64,000 nt of DNA from JADFQT01 sp965216025 (GTDB lineage: Bacteria; Chloroflexota; Dehalococcoidia; Lucifugimonadales; UBA3495). The position numbers were made by a program, and so were the translations under genes. This document shows positions 27,601 to 36,051 of this stretch, piece by piece. Location of the stretch: assembly GCA_965216025.1 (NCBI GenBank), contig CBDCEX010000018.1:1-64000 (forward strand), written 5' to 3'. Position 1 is the stretch's first letter; each line of letters begins with the position of its first letter. Under the pieces are notes generated by a model. That model was not told where the DNA came from. It ran no database searches and saw nothing but the letters and a program-made list of their open reading frames with translations.

Positions 27601-29001
27601 CAAGCTCTCAGCCAATTGAACGAGGTGCCATTCTTGGTTGCCCGCGAGCCACGTCGATGGCATCAGGTTATGGTGATGGTCGAGCCATTCCTTGATCGCT
27701 AACTTGTCCAGTGGTGGAAGCACAATCCAGCTGTTTCTCGGCGCGTACTTGATGAGGGATGCCGGGAGCTGTTTGTCCTGTACCGGTTGGGTGCCCACCA
27801 CCAGGACAATGCCTGGAGGTGCGGGTAGCAACTGGTCGAAGAGCTTGGTCAATTCATCCCGGGAGTCCTTGGCCCGCCAAACGTGATCGAGGCCGTCTAC
27901 CACTATGACCAAATGTTTACTCTCTGCTGACAGCCTTTCACCGATCTCTTCGAGCCAAATCCGAAGGTCCTGGGCAGGGTTTGGGTTCTGGGTGTCCAGC
28001 GCGGATAGATAAGGTCGCAGTTCAATTTGTAGGTCGGCCATGAGTGATTCGGCGATTCTGTGAGATTCCACTCTTTCCAAACGGTCCCGGCCGGGACCTA
28101 AAGAGTAATGGTGTCTCACGACGTGGCAATCTGATTGGTGAAGTGAATTAACCAGATAACTGAGATACGTGCTTTTTCCTATACCTGGGCCTGCCGTCAA
28201 GACGATGACGGGGTCGTTGCCGTCTATAACCCGCTGAAGTAAATCTTGATGACAATCTTTGTCCGCGAGTACGTAATCCGCCGGAACCTCCAGATCTTGG
28301 TTCAGCGGCGACAGTTGGGTCCATCCACAAGCGAGCCGGAGGTTCGAGATCCGGAGCTCGCCGTTTGGCGGGAGGTTTTCACACCTGATCCATGACCTAA
28401 TTGCATCCATGAAACCCAGCCAGTTCGTCTCCGGCAGCCCCAGAGATTGGAAGTCTCGCTGCAGTCGTTCTTTCAGGTCGGTTAGTCCTTGCTCGGTGAT
28501 CTCAAAGCAGAATCGCTCGATGAAATCATCCGCATCGTCCCCTAATATCGCCGTTATTTGATTCAAGACGTCGGGGCTGGTCTTGTCGACATCGATCCGT
28601 CCGGTGGCGGTAAGGAACAGGTCGTCACCAGCCTTGCGGTTGGAGAACAATCTAGGCTCGGTTCTGCCGTACTCCTGGTCAAGGGCCATGACAGAATCCC
28701 ACCACTGTTGAATCAGCGTTGGGCTCTTTCCTTGGTTGCCACCGCGCAGCAGAGTCTTCCAAGTCAACGGATCGCCAGCCCGCAAGACGTCTGTGGAAAA
28801 TTTCACCTGGGTCGCTTCCACAGTACCATCGATCCGGAGGACGACTACATCGTCCAGTTTACCGGCCTCTCGCGCCTCCAGCTTGATCCATTGATAAAGC
28901 GATGGATTCTTCAGGAAGGTCAACATCGTTTTGGCGGCAACTAAATCTTGGTAATCGTCGCCGGACCTTCGCGTCGCTGTCCTGGTTCTACTCAGTGCCA
29001 T
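24607..29001 (-). CDS. Nuclease-STAND NTPase (Avs-like candidate defence protein)
   Basis: The 1464-residue protein has three parts. Residues 1-210 are a Cap4/DUF4297-like PD-(D/E)xK nuclease: SGDDYQDLVAAKTML, KLDDVVV with Asp50-51, and EATQVKFS with Gln-Val-Lys at 65-67. Residues 240-560 are a STAND P-loop NTPase: Walker A GPGIGKST (271-278), Walker B HLVIVVDGLDHVW (363-374), VLVVGTQP sensor, and a winged-helix-like region after GGHPLLIRYIVERI. Residues 600-1464 are helical repeats of TPR/ARM type, the usual sensor. This architecture matches antiviral STAND (Avs) proteins, which recognise a phage protein, oligomerise and cut DNA. It is the first gene of a two-gene operon. Which Avs branch, if any, cannot be told by eye. 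Confidence 0.82.
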   Translation of the reverse strand: MALSRTRTATRRSGDDYQDLVAAKTMLTFLKNPSLYQWIKLEAREAGKLDDVVVLRIDGTVEATQVKFSTDVLRAGDPLTWKTLLRGGNQGKSPTLIQQWWDSVMALDQEYGRTEPRLFSNRKAGDDLFLTATGRIDVDKTSPDVLNQITAILGDDADDFIERFCFEITEQGLTDLKERLQRDFQSLGLPETNWLGFMDAIRSWIRCENLPPNGELRISNLRLACGWTQLSPLNQDLEVPADYVLADKDCHQDLLQRVIDGNDPVIVLTAGPGIGKSTYLSYLVNSLHQSDCHVVRHHYSLGPGRDRLERVESHRIAESLMADLQIELRPYLSALDTQNPNPAQDLRIWLEEIGERLSAESKHLVIVVDGLDHVWRAKDSRDELTKLFDQLLPAPPGIVLVVGTQPVQDKQLPASLIKYAPRNSWIVLPPLDKLAIKEWLDHHHNLMPSTWLAGNQEWHLVQLAESLHERTGGHPLLIRYIVERIAGAGKYLTSSEVEAIPEPPASSVEEYYRSLWADLPLHARDVMFLLAIARFNWPLSGLHETLRIAGYDQATGAAGVDAVQHLLWNNRIGWQPFHNSVLLFALEQPEFESRRDALRKAAIRWLEEKAPAYLRRSNLWLLQREAGDPKPLMEGTDRQWVVEAIAAGDSLTEIANMLQEAAYESIKAQDFPKYVDRGILADVVEHTVPIQYDALRWMFEAQLSMEGREALAAREITRLSELNDSAVASLGIYSYGIGNSFDTGNCFDQIRRRLNWESDNFQTSEGNRDRPGILSELAGLIGYDSRSFIEFINQLPSETAQASLVDSWIGGLRYSGRRQSAIEALRGPTAPLSKRCLSRYLAVDSISEDIRLDEAETKSMVSPYPSVYQILRDPNAAVPVPANPDPPVDEWRLAIDEYKQDVGHYVHDLFFCWLVQELQSPGQAKQWPAPADMRTWLKSSLESLALGTEEIVAQWRLNGTVAVTAGYDATHSLDFPPFRTPLADYQCADGLKRALCTISEDLLVSRRATGGSSTLSWEEVQSLISHPFAGSRPMIEWIAEGTLAVDDEVTIKICDLLDDEFATTTEPFGDRAAALAMLATICARRQQPARALDYLRQASENLLAYGYHKDILLDTALNVIEVVGEHLDSRRTVWARLAPVIGAVREFTDGDETNHLASKLGSRIFHLDPGLAVAYLTFLMDNEQYSDIQQVLKELVSTGNLTDQDVRALVSTCIDPDAIELLERRAGQSYEPAAEVVALTPRYSSKLSLGNVERSMRSSSEEDTHSWTMRDGISREKCLKYPPEDLGEFIQREGGDVPYRLSESLCTWLCWWSETDRARDAVEAVRPYLLDDNQLRISNDAVIAVKQIVGRTQSFGWLVKANRSNRGWYEHWTDIGEARERWCWLKHDFPNRWQEFLIASFPPDAGFSWHFGMTVARLAEYLGYFDHWEDSCAVARQLVDTVVGLTNGQLLAMPSWIVPDREDQ

Positions 29002-29167
29002 CTGACGATAATCCCCGCAGCCATTTGGGATTGGTTACAGCTTCCTTTTCTGTGTTCATTCGGGTGACCGAGCTGGACCGGCCCACCCAGAAAGTGCTTA
29101 TCATCAAAAATGAATGGTGAAAGCTAACAGGCTCAAGCGCAATTAGGTGAACCCCCGCTACCAAAGT

Positions 29168-29317
29168 AGCAGACGATCCCGACGACGAATAGGCCGTACC
29201 GTTAACGCTGTCTGTTCCTTATACTGTAACGGCGCCACTCTGCCTGATTATCTGCCGTCAGTCATCACGTCAGTGGCACACGATCACACCGCCCCAGTGG
29301 TCCAATATCTCGGCGCC
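29168..29317. mobile_element. IS21 right-end remnant
   Basis: The stretch matches 6384-6520 at most positions, including the last codons of istB (DDPDDE, stop) and the following ~110 bp. It sits just upstream of the STAND operon and shows a second IS21 copy once ended here. Confidence 0.75.
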
Positions 29318-29401
29318 ATTGACAGTAGCGAGTGTCCGAGACTGACAACATGGAAAATAGGAGCACAAACGACAATTGAGAGGTCTCCAAGCCTCGGTTC
29401 G

Positions 29402-29776
29402 ATGTTCGGCTGCGTTGACAGCTTGCACAACTTGTCAACGGCACTTCAAGAAATTCTGGGGTATTTGCCGGACGATTCTGAATGGCCTACGATTCAGGAA
29501 TCTGCACCTTTTTCTGCATACGCAGAATGGGGACAGCGCAATAGCGTTACTGAGAAAGCCGAGAGAGGGGCAGTATGGATACATGCCACACCTGAAGGCG
29601 TCAAAATGAACACTGATTTCCGCCCCAATTGGCCTGAATGTGGAGCGTCCGATTTTGATGCCAAGATAGCGGCTGGATGGCTGCTGGAACTGACCAAGAA
29701 TTGGAAGTGGGATGCGAGTCGTAGTTCGGACGGCATAACCCGTTCGTCGCTATCGCGTCCAGGCAGTGACGGTTAG
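29402..29776 (+). CDS. Hypothetical protein
   Basis: This is a 124-residue frame from ATG 29402: MFGCVDSLHNLSTALQEILGYLPDD, then AEWGQRNSVTEKAERGAVWIH and GWLLELTKNWKWD. Composition is protein-like, with mixed helix and strand. No family is recognised. The start is uncertain because the frame is open further upstream into the IS21 remnant. Confidence 0.45.
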   Translation: MFGCVDSLHNLSTALQEILGYLPDDSEWPTIQESAPFSAYAEWGQRNSVTEKAERGAVWIHATPEGVKMNTDFRPNWPECGASDFDAKIAAGWLLELTKNWKWDASRSSDGITRSSLSRPGSDG

Positions 29777-30095
29777 CCATAGCACAGAGAAAGGAACAGC
29801 GAGCCCGCACTGCCATTTGGGACATCCTGAATAACTTCTCAGTCGGGATTGCCCAGATCAAACTGATTCCTCCAACCATGTGACCCTGTGGGATGGCTCG
29901 AACTATAAAAGGGCAGCCTGAGGGCGTCAACTGCATCCGATTCACTCAACTGACCCACTCCCATAGGGTAACCACCCCCCTGACGAGCGTAAAAGTCTAG
30001 AATTGCCTGCCCCTGCCCAAGCGTCTCCCTCGGGGTGGTCTATTTACCCCGGACTACCCCATAACTGTCCGAAATACCTGTGCTCTCAAAGCAGG
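29777..30095. other. Intergenic stretch before the IS1380 remnant
   Basis: No gene is seen. The last ~100 bp probably belong to the IS1380 end, but its terminal repeat could not be fixed by eye. Confidence 0.4.
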
Positions 30096-31623
30096 CTAGC
30101 CAGGTGCCAGCCGAAGCCGGCTGATCCGTTCTAGTATCCCGGTCAGCATTTCCCTGGTTACCAGCACCTCGGCAAGCTGAAACACCAGCCTCCTTGCGTG
30201 GCGTACCAGTCGCCCACCCGTCTTGATCAGCCTGGTCTGAAGACTGGTCAGAGTCCAGTGCTTCATATCCTCCGGCAACACCAGCCTTCTCATAAAGTTG
30301 CCCAGGTTGTAAGTCAGGACGAACAGCCATAGTCTCACCTGGTTGGCCACGAACTTGTGGCAGGAAAGCCGGGTCCAGTTCAGGGCGTACTTGCCCTCCT
30401 TGATCCACTGCTCCGCCGTGCCACGGCCATTGTAAAAGCGGACTATTCCTTTGGGTGGATAGCTCAGGTTGGTCACGATGAAACCAACCCTGGGAAATAG
30501 CTCCCCCTGATGCCACTCTACTTTAGCCACCACTCGCCTGGGCAAGTGCCAACTCTGGGCCTGATAGGCAAAGTCATGGTAGGAGACGATAGGCTCCCGG
30601 GATGGCCATTCGGTAGGACGCTCCAGCAAGGGTTGGATCTGCTCCTGAATTACCTGATTGGCGGGAAGCCGGATGGCGTACCCGATCTTTCCTTGTTCCA
30701 GATACTCGTATAGCTCCGGCTTGGCAAAAGCAGCGTCACCCCGGAACAGCAACCGCAGTCCTTTCTTCTGGTATCCTTTCACCACCGGCTCAAGGAGTTC
30801 CTGCCAGCCATCGGCACTATGCACGTTTCCGGGTCGTAGCGTCGCTCCTTCGCAATCCCCAAACTGGTTGAACAGAAAGAGGGGATGATAGCAGACACAC
30901 TCGAAGTGCCCGTTGTAGGCGGCTCCTTCCTGCTGACCATGCACTGGACTCTCCGAACTGTCCATGTCCAGAATCACTCGCCGGTGTGGAGTGTGAGCCA
31001 TGGCCAGCTCCACCCACTGGGGATTCATCAGGGCCAGCCCAGGGCAATCGCGTCTTAATCGCCCCCAGGTTTGGGACAGTGGCTCTTTGGGGTCTGACGA
31101 GTCCCGGAAGTCTTTCGATCTTTACGTGTTATAGTCAAAATAGCTGGGAAAGCATCGGAATATCTACCATTCGCTAGCCTTCTGTACCGAAGTTCGAAAA
31201 GGCAGTTTTAGACGCGATTGCCCTGAGGGCCAGCCCCTTTAGGTTGTCCTCTTGAGTCAGAGTCTCCGTCTCAAAACGGCTCATGGTGTTGGTTCTGGCG
31301 GCGTTGCGGTCTGAGCCTTGCCAGCCCACGACAACTCTCATGGCTGGGTCTTGGGAAAGACGTTCTGCATCGTTGGTATCATCGTAGCCGGCCAAGCGGC
31401 TGTAGATGGACTGGCGGAGCAGAGGGACCAGGTGCTGGCGGATGTTGCGGCCGGTACGGCTTTCCTGGAGATAGTCGGAGGCTATGGGGGTAAGGTCCAG
31501 GGCGTCATCCAGTTCTCGGAATGCCAGCAGTCCGGCGTCGGAGGTGATGGTGGCACCATGTAACTCCAGCCGGATTTGGGGATTGAATTGGAGCCGAAGA
31601 GAGGCCTTTTCGCGGTCACCCAT
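30096..31623 (-). pseudogene. IS1380-family transposase interrupted by a MITE
   Basis: The N-terminal part (31226-31623: LELHGATITSDAGLLAFRELD, DTNDAERLSQDP, MSRFETET) and the C-terminal part (30096-31029: RRVILDMDSSESPVHGQQ with catalytic Asp, LLFRGDAAFAKPELYEYLE, GRGTAEQWIKEGKYALNW with catalytic Glu) are separated by a 186-bp element. Removing the element and one 10-bp target copy gives a continuous 444-codon frame across ...NLKGLAL-MNPQWVEL.... The transposase was intact when hit. Confidence 0.92.
31040..31225. mobile_element. 186-bp MITE with ISAs1 ends
   Basis: The ends CAGGGCAATCGCGTCTTAA and ...GACGCGATTGCCCTG match those of the ISAs1 element at 11450-12680. It is flanked by a 10-bp direct repeat AGGGCCAGCC (31030-31039 and 31226-31235), the target duplication expected for ISAs1. 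It has no coding capacity and depends on a transposase elsewhere. Confidence 0.92.
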
Positions 31624-32016
31624 CGGGTGCCTCCAATGTCGGTACGCAAGTTATCTGAAATAGCCAACTTATTGCATGTATTATATCTGAAATACGGCTA
31701 AGAGATTCATGTAACGACTAGAAAAGCAAGAAAGTTGCCTATTTACCGCATCACTTGTTTGAGCCAAATGGGGAATACGGGCTTTAACTTCTTCCGGCAG
31801 CGCGGTGTTCATTATGGCTTCTTTCAATTTTGGAGATATTTCTCTTCGGAACCTACGCCGGGGGATAACTTCAGAAGCACCCTTGGCAGAAGACCAGCAT
31901 TTTTCAGTCCATCCGACCTCCCGAAGAACCCCCGGTCGACCATGCCCGTCGTGACAAACAATGGGGTGCAAGTTCCAGTCCACAATATGGGCACCACATT
32001 TTTGAGGAGGTGTCCC
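31624..32016. other. Upstream region of the ParB-like gene
   Basis: It probably holds the IS1380 5' end (to about 31690), then possible minus-strand coding debris (KLKEAIMNTALPEEVKARIP). A strong ribosome site AGGAGG at 32005-32010 serves the ParB-like gene. No intact gene is seen. Confidence 0.4.
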
Positions 32017-33348
32017 ATGACGGACAACCCGAAGGAATATCCCTATCCCATCGGTCCGTTGGCGGAGTCGTTCCCACCGTTGTCCCCGGCGCGGCATGCC
32101 GCCCTGGTGGTCCGGATTGCCCAGCATAGTTTCCGTCCTGCCGTCATCGTCTGGAGGGAGGAGATCATTTTCGGAGTGGCACTCCTGAAGGCCTACAAAG
32201 AGGCTGGCGTGGAGCCCCGGTTCGAACAATTGGCCGACGATGCGGACCCGACCGAGGCTCTTGCCGCAGCGGCTATTCCTTTCCTGGAAATGGACAACAA
32301 CGCGCGGGGGCGGGCAGCCTGGATGGCCTCAGAGTGGTCCACCCGGGGGAGGCCCCGGGATGAGGACCAAAATTCTGCAAATTTGCAGAATAAAACCCGG
32401 GCCGCCATGGCCGAACGGTTCGGAGTAAGCGTCAGGCTCATCAACTATTTCGCCCAGGTCCTGTCAGAGAACAGCAAGGCCGTGCCGGCGTTGCAGCAGG
32501 CGGTGAGGGAGTGGAAGATCAAGGGGACGGACGCCGCCCGGGTGATATCCCGCCCGGCCGTGGTGCAGGAGAGGGCGGTGGAGCTGGTGATGAGCAAGGA
32601 AGTCCGGACCGTCAGCCGGGCGGTGGAGCGGGTTGAGCGGGAGATGGCCGAGGCGGTGGAGGCGGCGGTCCTGGCGGACATGCTGGCGCAGCCATTGGAT
32701 GAGACCATGACCCTGCACGTGGCGCAGATCGCCGACATACTCCGGCTGGTCCCGGCCAACACCGTCGACGCCATCATCACCCATCCTCCTCAGGCCGAGG
32801 ACAAGCTGTTCATGTACTCCGACCTGGCGGCTCTCGCAGCCCACGCCCTGAAGCCCTCCGGCTTCATGGCAGTGCTGGGTAACGGCATGCTTCTGCCCCG
32901 GATGCTGGCGCATCTGGAGCACGAGGGGATCAGGTGGATTATGGAGCAGGACGTCCTCTCCCAGGGGCCGCCGGATCGTTCCGGGCGCCCGTACTTCCTG
33001 GGCCTCCGCCGCAAGCCCCTGCTCGTCTACGGCAAGCCCGCCTTCCAGCCCGCCGGTGGGGACGACCTGATCACAGTTCCCCCGCCGGAGGAGTTGCCCG
33101 CAGGCCTCGACCGGAACGAGACCACCATGGACTTGATCGTCAAGAAGTTGTGCCGGTCCGGACAGACGGTCTGCGACCCGATAATGCTGGATCGGGCCGG
33201 CACGGCGCTGGGGGCGAGGAAGCAGGGCTGCACCTTCATCGGCGCCACGGAGCATCAGTCCTCTCGGGACCGCATCCGGAAGCGGATGATGGAAGCAGAA
33301 GTAGGCTGCGGTGGACAATCCGAAACCGGTTCACCCAGCGAAGGATGA
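32017..33348 (+). CDS. ParB-like protein with degenerate DNA-methyltransferase domain
   Basis: ATG 32017, 6 bp after AGGAGG, gives 443 residues (MTDNPKEYPYPIGPL...). Residues ~20-150 resemble ParB/Spo0J-type regions: SFRPAVIVWREEIIFGVALLKAYKEAG recalls the box that names a substrate and returns it, followed by an HTH-like AAMAERFGVSVRLINYFAQVL. The C-terminal ~200 residues look like a beta-class methyltransferase, but the catalytic DPPY-type tetrad reads THPP and the AdoMet loop reads DPIMLDRAGTALGARKQGCTFIGAT in place of D.F.GSGT. Both changes suggest a DNA-binding protein without methylation activity. Context: mobile-element-rich, alone on its strand. Confidence 0.65.
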   Translation: MTDNPKEYPYPIGPLAESFPPLSPARHAALVVRIAQHSFRPAVIVWREEIIFGVALLKAYKEAGVEPRFEQLADDADPTEALAAAAIPFLEMDNNARGRAAWMASEWSTRGRPRDEDQNSANLQNKTRAAMAERFGVSVRLINYFAQVLSENSKAVPALQQAVREWKIKGTDAARVISRPAVVQERAVELVMSKEVRTVSRAVERVEREMAEAVEAAVLADMLAQPLDETMTLHVAQIADILRLVPANTVDAIITHPPQAEDKLFMYSDLAALAAHALKPSGFMAVLGNGMLLPRMLAHLEHEGIRWIMEQDVLSQGPPDRSGRPYFLGLRRKPLLVYGKPAFQPAGGDDLITVPPPEELPAGLDRNETTMDLIVKKLCRSGQTVCDPIMLDRAGTALGARKQGCTFIGATEHQSSRDRIRKRMMEAEVGCGGQSETGSPSEG

Positions 33349-33465
33349 GGGATATCGGGTCAGGCTGACTGGCAGAGATGATCTGGAATAGAGGTAGTTG
33401 AAGTCTTACAATCACCCAACTACATGGTTACCTTGGGTTGAGGGTTACTAGTTGAGGGTTACTAA

Positions 33466-33738
33466 TTGATTAGAAACCAGAAGCGAGTTGCGCTGTCTAG
33501 AAAGACTAAAAGGAAACTACTTGAACCGGGTTACTGGGGTTCTCTGGAAGATGAGGAACTGGAGAGCATCCAAAGGGCCTTGGAAAACAATCCCAAGCTA
33601 TCATTTGCTTGGGGCTTTCAACCGGTACAGAAAAGCAGAGCTCCCGATGCTATTCGGAGAGTGGCCATGTGGGGAGACCCTAAAGATAGGGAAATCAATA
33701 CCAAGGTGATTCGTAGTAGCCTGATGCGGGTGTCATGA
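33466..33738 (+). CDS. Small hypothetical protein
   Basis: TTG 33466 opens a 90-residue basic frame: RNQKRVALSRKTKRKLLEPGYWGSLEDEELESIQRALENNPKLSFAWG. The acidic helix followed by a basic tail looks like a DNA-associated accessory protein. No family is recognised; coding status is uncertain. Confidence 0.4.
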   Translation: MIRNQKRVALSRKTKRKLLEPGYWGSLEDEELESIQRALENNPKLSFAWGFQPVQKSRAPDAIRRVAMWGDPKDREINTKVIRSSLMRVS

Positions 33739-33893
33739 AGAAGATTCCGATGGCTATGTTAGGATGGTGTTGGGATTACGGCAAATTGCTGGAGACTAAG
33801 TCAAAGCATAGGAGCACGTCTCGGAGAGCCACTACTGGACTTCCACGGATGGCCCTTGCATTCTGAACAGAACTTTGAACAAAAGAGGATCGT

Positions 33894-34208
33894 ATGCCCA
33901 CATTTGACCAGGTGTCACTCCAAGAAGCCATGCTAAAGACCGCTACGGGTAAGACAGCTCAGACCACCCAAAAATATCTGGGCTACATCGGGCAGCTGAC
34001 CGAGGGCCAGGCAGGGAGACTCCAACCAGAAGAGGATGAGAGCGTGACCAGCGTTCGGCGGCGGCTCGGTGTTGCAGCTAAGTTATCGGGCAAAGATATT
34101 ACCATTAAACGGCAAGGGAACGAAGTGTACTTTTGGGTTCAAGAGGAGCCGAGGCCCCGGGGACAGCGGGGACAGCGTAGAGGATCCCAAAGTGTTCCGG
34201 AAGCTTAG
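33894..34208 (+). CDS. Small hypothetical protein, possibly DNA-binding
   Basis: ATG 33894 follows AGAGGA. The 104-residue product reads MPTFDQVSLQEAMLKTATGKTAQTT, SVRRRLGVAAKLSGKDITIKRQGNEVYFWV, then a tail of RG repeats. The middle may be a small helix-strand nucleic-acid-binding fold. It is transcribed towards the converging TIR operon. Confidence 0.55.
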   Translation: MPTFDQVSLQEAMLKTATGKTAQTTQKYLGYIGQLTEGQAGRLQPEEDESVTSVRRRLGVAAKLSGKDITIKRQGNEVYFWVQEEPRPRGQRGQRRGSQSVPEA

Positions 34209-34313
34209 GTAGTACATTGCAATTATTGGAAGAGTAACGAAAACGAGGGTTTCCCCGAGCGGGCTTTATATTGCAAAACGTTTTCCTACTCCTCGTTGGT
34301 CATGGTGCTGCTC

Positions 34314-34760
34314 CTAGTCAGTCCCCATCCCCAAGAGGCATTGGGCAGCGAAGACCGCCCCGGCTATAGCGAGGGCAAGGGGATAGTAGAGGTACACTGA
34401 CGGGGACCGCAGGCACTTCATCAATATGCCGATGGAGAAATCCACTGGAACAATTTGATAGACGTCTCCTAGCCCGTAAGTACCACTCCGTAGCTTCTCT
34501 AGCATGCACTCATACGAGCCTCTGAATCGTCGCTCAAGGGATAAATAGTAGACGTCCAGTAGGAAGAACAGGGACAGCGGCACCAGGGCAATCAACGTGT
34601 ACCACGGGACTCCGGTTCTAGCGGCTAAGAACAGCACGGCGGATAACGCCGTAATGCTCCACAATTTACAGGAACGGCTGTTCTCCGCCATGCGCTGGAT
34701 AACTCCCTGCAACATCTCCAGATGGGACTGGACGGCGGATGCCCCGGCGGCAAAAGTCAC
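34314..34760 (-). CDS. Four-helix membrane protein of the TIR operon
   Basis: The 148-residue protein has an N-terminal amphipathic helix (HLEMLQGVIQRMAENSRSCK), two hydrophobic segments back to back (LWSITALSAVLFLAA; WYTLIALVPLSLFFLLDVYYLSLERRF), a soluble loop of ~45 residues and a last membrane pair (YLYYPLALAIAGAVFAAQCLL). The start overlaps the TIR-like gene by ATGA. SLATT-like and similar small membrane proteins are common effectors beside TIR and nucleotide-signal genes, acting by damaging the membrane. That role is inference here. Confidence 0.8.
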   Translation of the reverse strand: MTFAAGASAVQSHLEMLQGVIQRMAENSRSCKLWSITALSAVLFLAARTGVPWYTLIALVPLSLFFLLDVYYLSLERRFRGSYECMLEKLRSGTYGLGDVYQIVPVDFSIGILMKCLRSPSVYLYYPLALAIAGAVFAAQCLLGMGTD

Positions 34761-35491
34761 AACAGGCCAACTTCGCCAAGTTCTCTTTGTAAGATCGACC
34801 GCCAGTTAGCTAACGGTTCCGTTATTAGGCTGGAGTAATCAGACGGCATCTCCACCTTGTCCTCCTTTAGCACACACACCAACTTCGGATCCCTGTCGAG
34901 TACCCGGCCCATCTCTATCATTGCATTGGGACGGGGGCGGAACACGCCCGTCGTTAGCTCCTCGTCGGCGGTAAGCACCACAATATAATAGTCCGCCTCG
35001 TTAATGGTGCTGCTCACCTTGTCGTTAACGAAGCGACCAGAATTGGGGAGATCAGCCGCCTTGTAAGCATCCACGCCGTGCTCAAAGCACCAGATCCGGA
35101 TATCCTCCACGACTTGAGGCACGCGCCCCTCGCTACTACCGTGGATCACCATTATCATAGGTCGGGACTGCCGTATCTGATTGCCGCTGGGTTCGGCCTC
35201 ATTGGCAACTGATGAGTTCCATGCGTCTAGAGCCGTCCTGCCATCCTCGGTTAGGTCGAAGGCATAAATACCCTCGGACGACCAGGTGTTAGTGACGTCT
35301 GAGAACCCTCTGCTAGATCGAATCCAACCCATGTAGGACAACGTTATAGCGTCGGTGTGCTCCTGACCATTGAAGTCCAGCGTTCTAGACATCAATGTCA
35401 TCAGGTCGGGGATAGATTCTCCCGCTTCCCGCGCAGCCAACTTACCAAGCAGTTCCATCAAGCGTCGTTCCTGTTCCTTACCCATCGACAT
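34757..35491 (-). CDS. TIR-like (Cap12/PCTIR-type) protein
   Basis: The 244-residue protein starts at ATG 35491, 7 bp after GGAGG. The N-terminal 100 residues form an unknown domain with a winged-helix feel (AREAGESIPDLMTLMSRTLDF ... SEGIYAFDLTEDGRTALDAW). The C-terminal domain reads MIMVIHGSSEGRVPQVVEDI, ADYYIVVLTADEEL and FRPRPNAMIEMGRVLDRDPK. This fits the TIR-like family (PF10137-type) found in CBASS effectors and related proteins, with the Glu of the IEMGR motif in the catalytic position. It probably cleaves NAD+ or senses a nucleotide signal. It lies between a Thoeris-type TIR gene and a membrane-protein gene. Confidence 0.75.
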   Translation of the reverse strand: MSMGKEQERRLMELLGKLAAREAGESIPDLMTLMSRTLDFNGQEHTDAITLSYMGWIRSSRGFSDVTNTWSSEGIYAFDLTEDGRTALDAWNSSVANEAEPSGNQIRQSRPMIMVIHGSSEGRVPQVVEDIRIWCFEHGVDAYKAADLPNSGRFVNDKVSSTINEADYYIVVLTADEELTTGVFRPRPNAMIEMGRVLDRDPKLVCVLKEDKVEMPSDYSSLITEPLANWRSILQRELGEVGLL

Positions 35492-35527
35492 ATGACGGCC
35501 TCCAGTTTTCCCCGCAGCATCGGTATT

Positions 35528-36034
35528 CTACTGACGGCGATTCTTTATGGCATCTTCGACCCATCCCTCAAGGTGGTCCTTGATATAGCCGTACACGTCC
35601 TTGCTGTCCGTGTAGGGAGAGTCGTAAGCAACCACACGTTGGTTTAGAGTCTGACCGTTCTGTACTTGAACGCTCGCGAAGGGATTAGTGCCCTTGCTGG
35701 AAGATTTGCTGTCTTGGTTCAGGAGCCTGTAAATATAGATGCCCAATAGCCCCTTCTTGTCGTTCCATGCTTTCCTAATCTCATAGTCTACCCACTTTCG
35801 GCCCGCCGTCTGCGAGCCAATTAGGACTATTACGCAAGATCGGGTGCTCATCTGCTCATTGATCCATTTCTGGATAGCGGCATCGCCGCCACGCTTAACT
35901 TCCTCCCACGCATTGCTCGAAACGGGCTCGTCGTGCTCGGTAACGCCGATGTTGCGGACTTGCCCGGCTCTCCAAGCATCATTGTCAAAGTGGAAGCTGT
36001 AGAATGTCCGTCTCTTGGGGTGATTGGTAGTCAA
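35528..36034 (-). CDS. Thoeris ThsB-like TIR-domain protein
   Basis: The preferred start is TTG 36034, 6 bp after AAGGAG; a GTG at 36052, touching the stop of the recombinase gene, is the alternative. The ~168-residue protein reads RTFYSFHFDNDAWRAGQVRN, NAWEEVKRGGDAAIQKWINEQM, SCVIVLIGSQTAGRKWVDYEI and LLGIYIYRL. This is the TIR form of ThsB (DUF1863/MTH538-like), where the last Glu (WVDYEI) is the catalytic residue. ThsB senses phage and makes a cyclic ADP-ribose-type signal. No ThsA is present; the neighbours are a second TIR-like protein and a membrane protein. Confidence 0.88.
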   Translation of the reverse strand: MTTNHPKRRTFYSFHFDNDAWRAGQVRNIGVTEHDEPVSSNAWEEVKRGGDAAIQKWINEQMSTRSCVIVLIGSQTAGRKWVDYEIRKAWNDKKGLLGIYIYRLLNQDSKSSSKGTNPFASVQVQNGQTLNQRVVAYDSPYTDSKDVYGYIKDHLEGWVEDAIKNRRQ

Positions 36035-36051
36035 TTCATTCTCCTTGTTCA

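Noticed and set aside
32464..33318. 284-codon minus-strand frame
   Set aside because: Composition (His, Arg, Leu, Gly) is typical of antisense of a GC-rich gene; the plus-strand protein has a strong ribosome site.
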